Of a stretch of 64,000 bases of DNA, positions 62,974 through 64,000 are shown one piece after another. Within the stretch, counting starts at the first letter, position 1, and every line of letters begins with the position of its first letter. The translations under genes and the position numbers were made by a program. Where the stretch lies: contig BCIA01000006.1 in NCBI GenBank assembly GCA_001599815.1, positions 808,961-872,960 on the forward strand, in the 5' to 3' direction. This stretch comes from Furcasterigmium furcatum (lineage: Eukaryota; Ascomycota; Sordariomycetes; Glomerellales; Plectosphaerellaceae). A model generated the notes under the pieces. That model did no database searches. It worked only from the letters and a program-made list of their open reading frames with translations, and was not told where the DNA came from.

Positions 62974-63407
62974 CAGGTTCTCTCTTTTCCCCTGAACTTG
63001 GTACTGCTAGCACACCACTGCCCAGCCGGTTGGTTTGGTTTTCATGACCTTGACGTTTGCATTGAACGAATCATGACTTAGCCTGCTGCGTATCTACTCC
63101 GGTGCTCAAGTAACCTCGACACATCCCTTACAGCACCTAACACCCAGCTCCTAGCTCCTATATATACGTTAATATTAAAGACTTTAAGTATTACTTAGAA
63201 TATTAGCTATCGGCCTCTTCCGGGCATAATGGCGACCGCAACCCAGTAAGAAGTCAAGTCAAGTCAGGAGGAGAGCAAGCAGCAATGGTGACTACATCCC
63301 GAGTCAGTTCGCAAATGGACTTGGCACTAAGAAAGAAAGAGTGTCATGGGATGAGTGCCGACGGCCAACACTAATAAATACCCATTACGGCAATCCCAAA
63401 ACTGAAA
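62974..63407. other. Convergent intergenic stretch with AT-rich patch
   Basis: About 430 bases between the 3' ends of the acetyltransferase and the ankyrin-repeat gene. The main visible content is the AT-rich patch listed separately. Confidence 0.5.
63151..63212. repeat. AT-rich patch, possible decayed repeat
   Basis: About 62 bases of TA-rich sequence (TATATATACGTTAATATTAAAG and onward) stand out sharply against GC-rich surroundings. Such patches in filamentous ascomycetes often are remnants of transposons mutated by repeat-induced point mutation. That origin is an inference here, because the patch is too short to classify. Confidence 0.3.
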
Positions 63408-64000
63408 TCAACCAGCCGGGGGAGGCAGCCCCCTTGCCGCCATGGCCCGTCGATGCGACTCGAAAGCCGACTGTGGGACACTTTCATCAGCCCGCACCTC
63501 CGCCTCGATGCGCCTCATCTCATCCGCGTCATATCTCAGTCCCTCTGGATCTATCCTCCCGACAATGGCCTCCAGAAACACAGCAATGTCCTCGTGACCG
63601 TGGTGGCGTGCCTCGGCACTGGCAACACGACCGGCCCTGTTCTCCGTAGACAGGAACAGCAGCGCACTATCCGCCCACAACTCGTCTCCCTTGCCAGCAC
63701 GCACACAGTCCTCAGCATGCAGCTCGCCTCCCTCGATGTCAGGGCCCTCGTCCGCTATGGAGGCGCCGCGATGAAACATTCGATATAGCCGCTTGACCAC
63801 CACGAGGTGACCCGCCGCAGCAGCTGCGTGGAGCGCCGTGTTTCCCAGATGATTCTGGTGCGTCATGACAGCGTACTGGACGGCGCACATGACTTGGTTT
63901 ACCCAACCGTGGCGTGTGTCGAACATTTGCCTGACGACGAAAATGCCCTCTTCGTTCCCGGCAGCCGCCACGGAATGGAGGATCGAGTCCCCGGTAGACG
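63408..64000 (-). CDS. Ankyrin-repeat protein, 5' part outside the window
   Basis: The frame is open to the right edge of the window, so the N-terminal part of the gene lies beyond it. About 197 residues are visible. Ankyrin-type units are recognisable: TGDSILHSVAAAGNEEG at the edge, and NHLGNTALHAAAAAGHLVVVKRLY, a near-consensus repeat (G.TALH.AA..GH..VV..L). The remaining C-terminus is acidic and helical, ending in RGLPPPAG. Ankyrin repeats mediate protein-protein contacts; no enzymatic domain is seen in this part. No start codon can be assigned. Confidence 0.8.
   Translation of the reverse strand, partial: STGDSILHSVAAAGNEEGIFVVRQMFDTRHGWVNQVMCAVQYAVMTHQNHLGNTALHAAAAAGHLVVVKRLYRMFHRGASIADEGPDIEGGELHAEDCVRAGKGDELWADSALLFLSTENRAGRVASAEARHHGHEDIAVFLEAIVGRIDPEGLRYDADEMRRIEAEVRADESVPQSAFESHRRAMAARGLPPPAG

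Overview
This 64 kb window is nuclear DNA of a filamentous ascomycete (Pezizomycotina, most likely Sordariomycetes; this is inferred, the species cannot be read from the sequence). Most genes carry several short introns of about 50-90 nt with GT..AG borders and CTAAC/CTGAC-like branch sites. Coding DNA is GC-rich. The gene families are typically fungal: Zn2Cys6 regulators, NmrA-like proteins and many major-facilitator (MFS) transporters.

Left part (1-18 kb): an AlaX/AARSD1-type tRNA-editing protein, a probably mitochondrial NAD kinase, a ubiquitin-domain protein whose reading frame is broken once, an unrecognised 562-aa protein, a Zn2Cys6 regulator, an NmrA-like NAD(P)-binding protein, a small four-helix membrane protein, and a second Zn2Cys6 regulator in six exons.

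Middle (18.8-32 kb): four MFS transporter genes, all on the + strand. They are a DHA2-type drug exporter, a Dal5-like anion/cation symporter, an intronless monocarboxylate-type carrier and a second Dal5-like symporter. A gene-free stretch of about 5.1 kb separates the third from the fourth.

Centre (32.5-55.0 kb): the outstanding feature is a divergent pair of giant, intronless, intact genes that together make up a bacterial-type Tc (toxin complex, ABC toxin) system. On the minus strand is a 2,999-aa fusion of the TcB cocoon half (SpvB domain, FG-GAP-like repeats) and the TcC half (Rhs/YD repeats, Rhs core, variable C-terminus). On the plus strand is a 4,123-aa TcA-like protein with VRP1-like, ABC-toxin-N, pore-forming helical and TcB-binding regions. 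About 1.15 kb lies between the two start codons and probably works as a shared bidirectional promoter. Flanking fungal genes with introns on both sides argue that the locus is part of the fungal chromosome and was acquired by horizontal transfer. In the bacterial systems TcA is the pentameric translocation pore, TcB-TcC is the closed shell holding the effector, and the TcC C-terminus is the delivered cargo. The same division of labour is inferred here.

Right part (55.4-64 kb): a nine-exon type IIC (Na,K-ATPase-like) P-type ATPase with one abnormal splice donor, a 2.9 kb gene-free stretch, a GNAT acetyltransferase, a short AT-rich patch that looks like decayed repeat DNA, and the 3' part of an ankyrin-repeat gene cut by the window edge.
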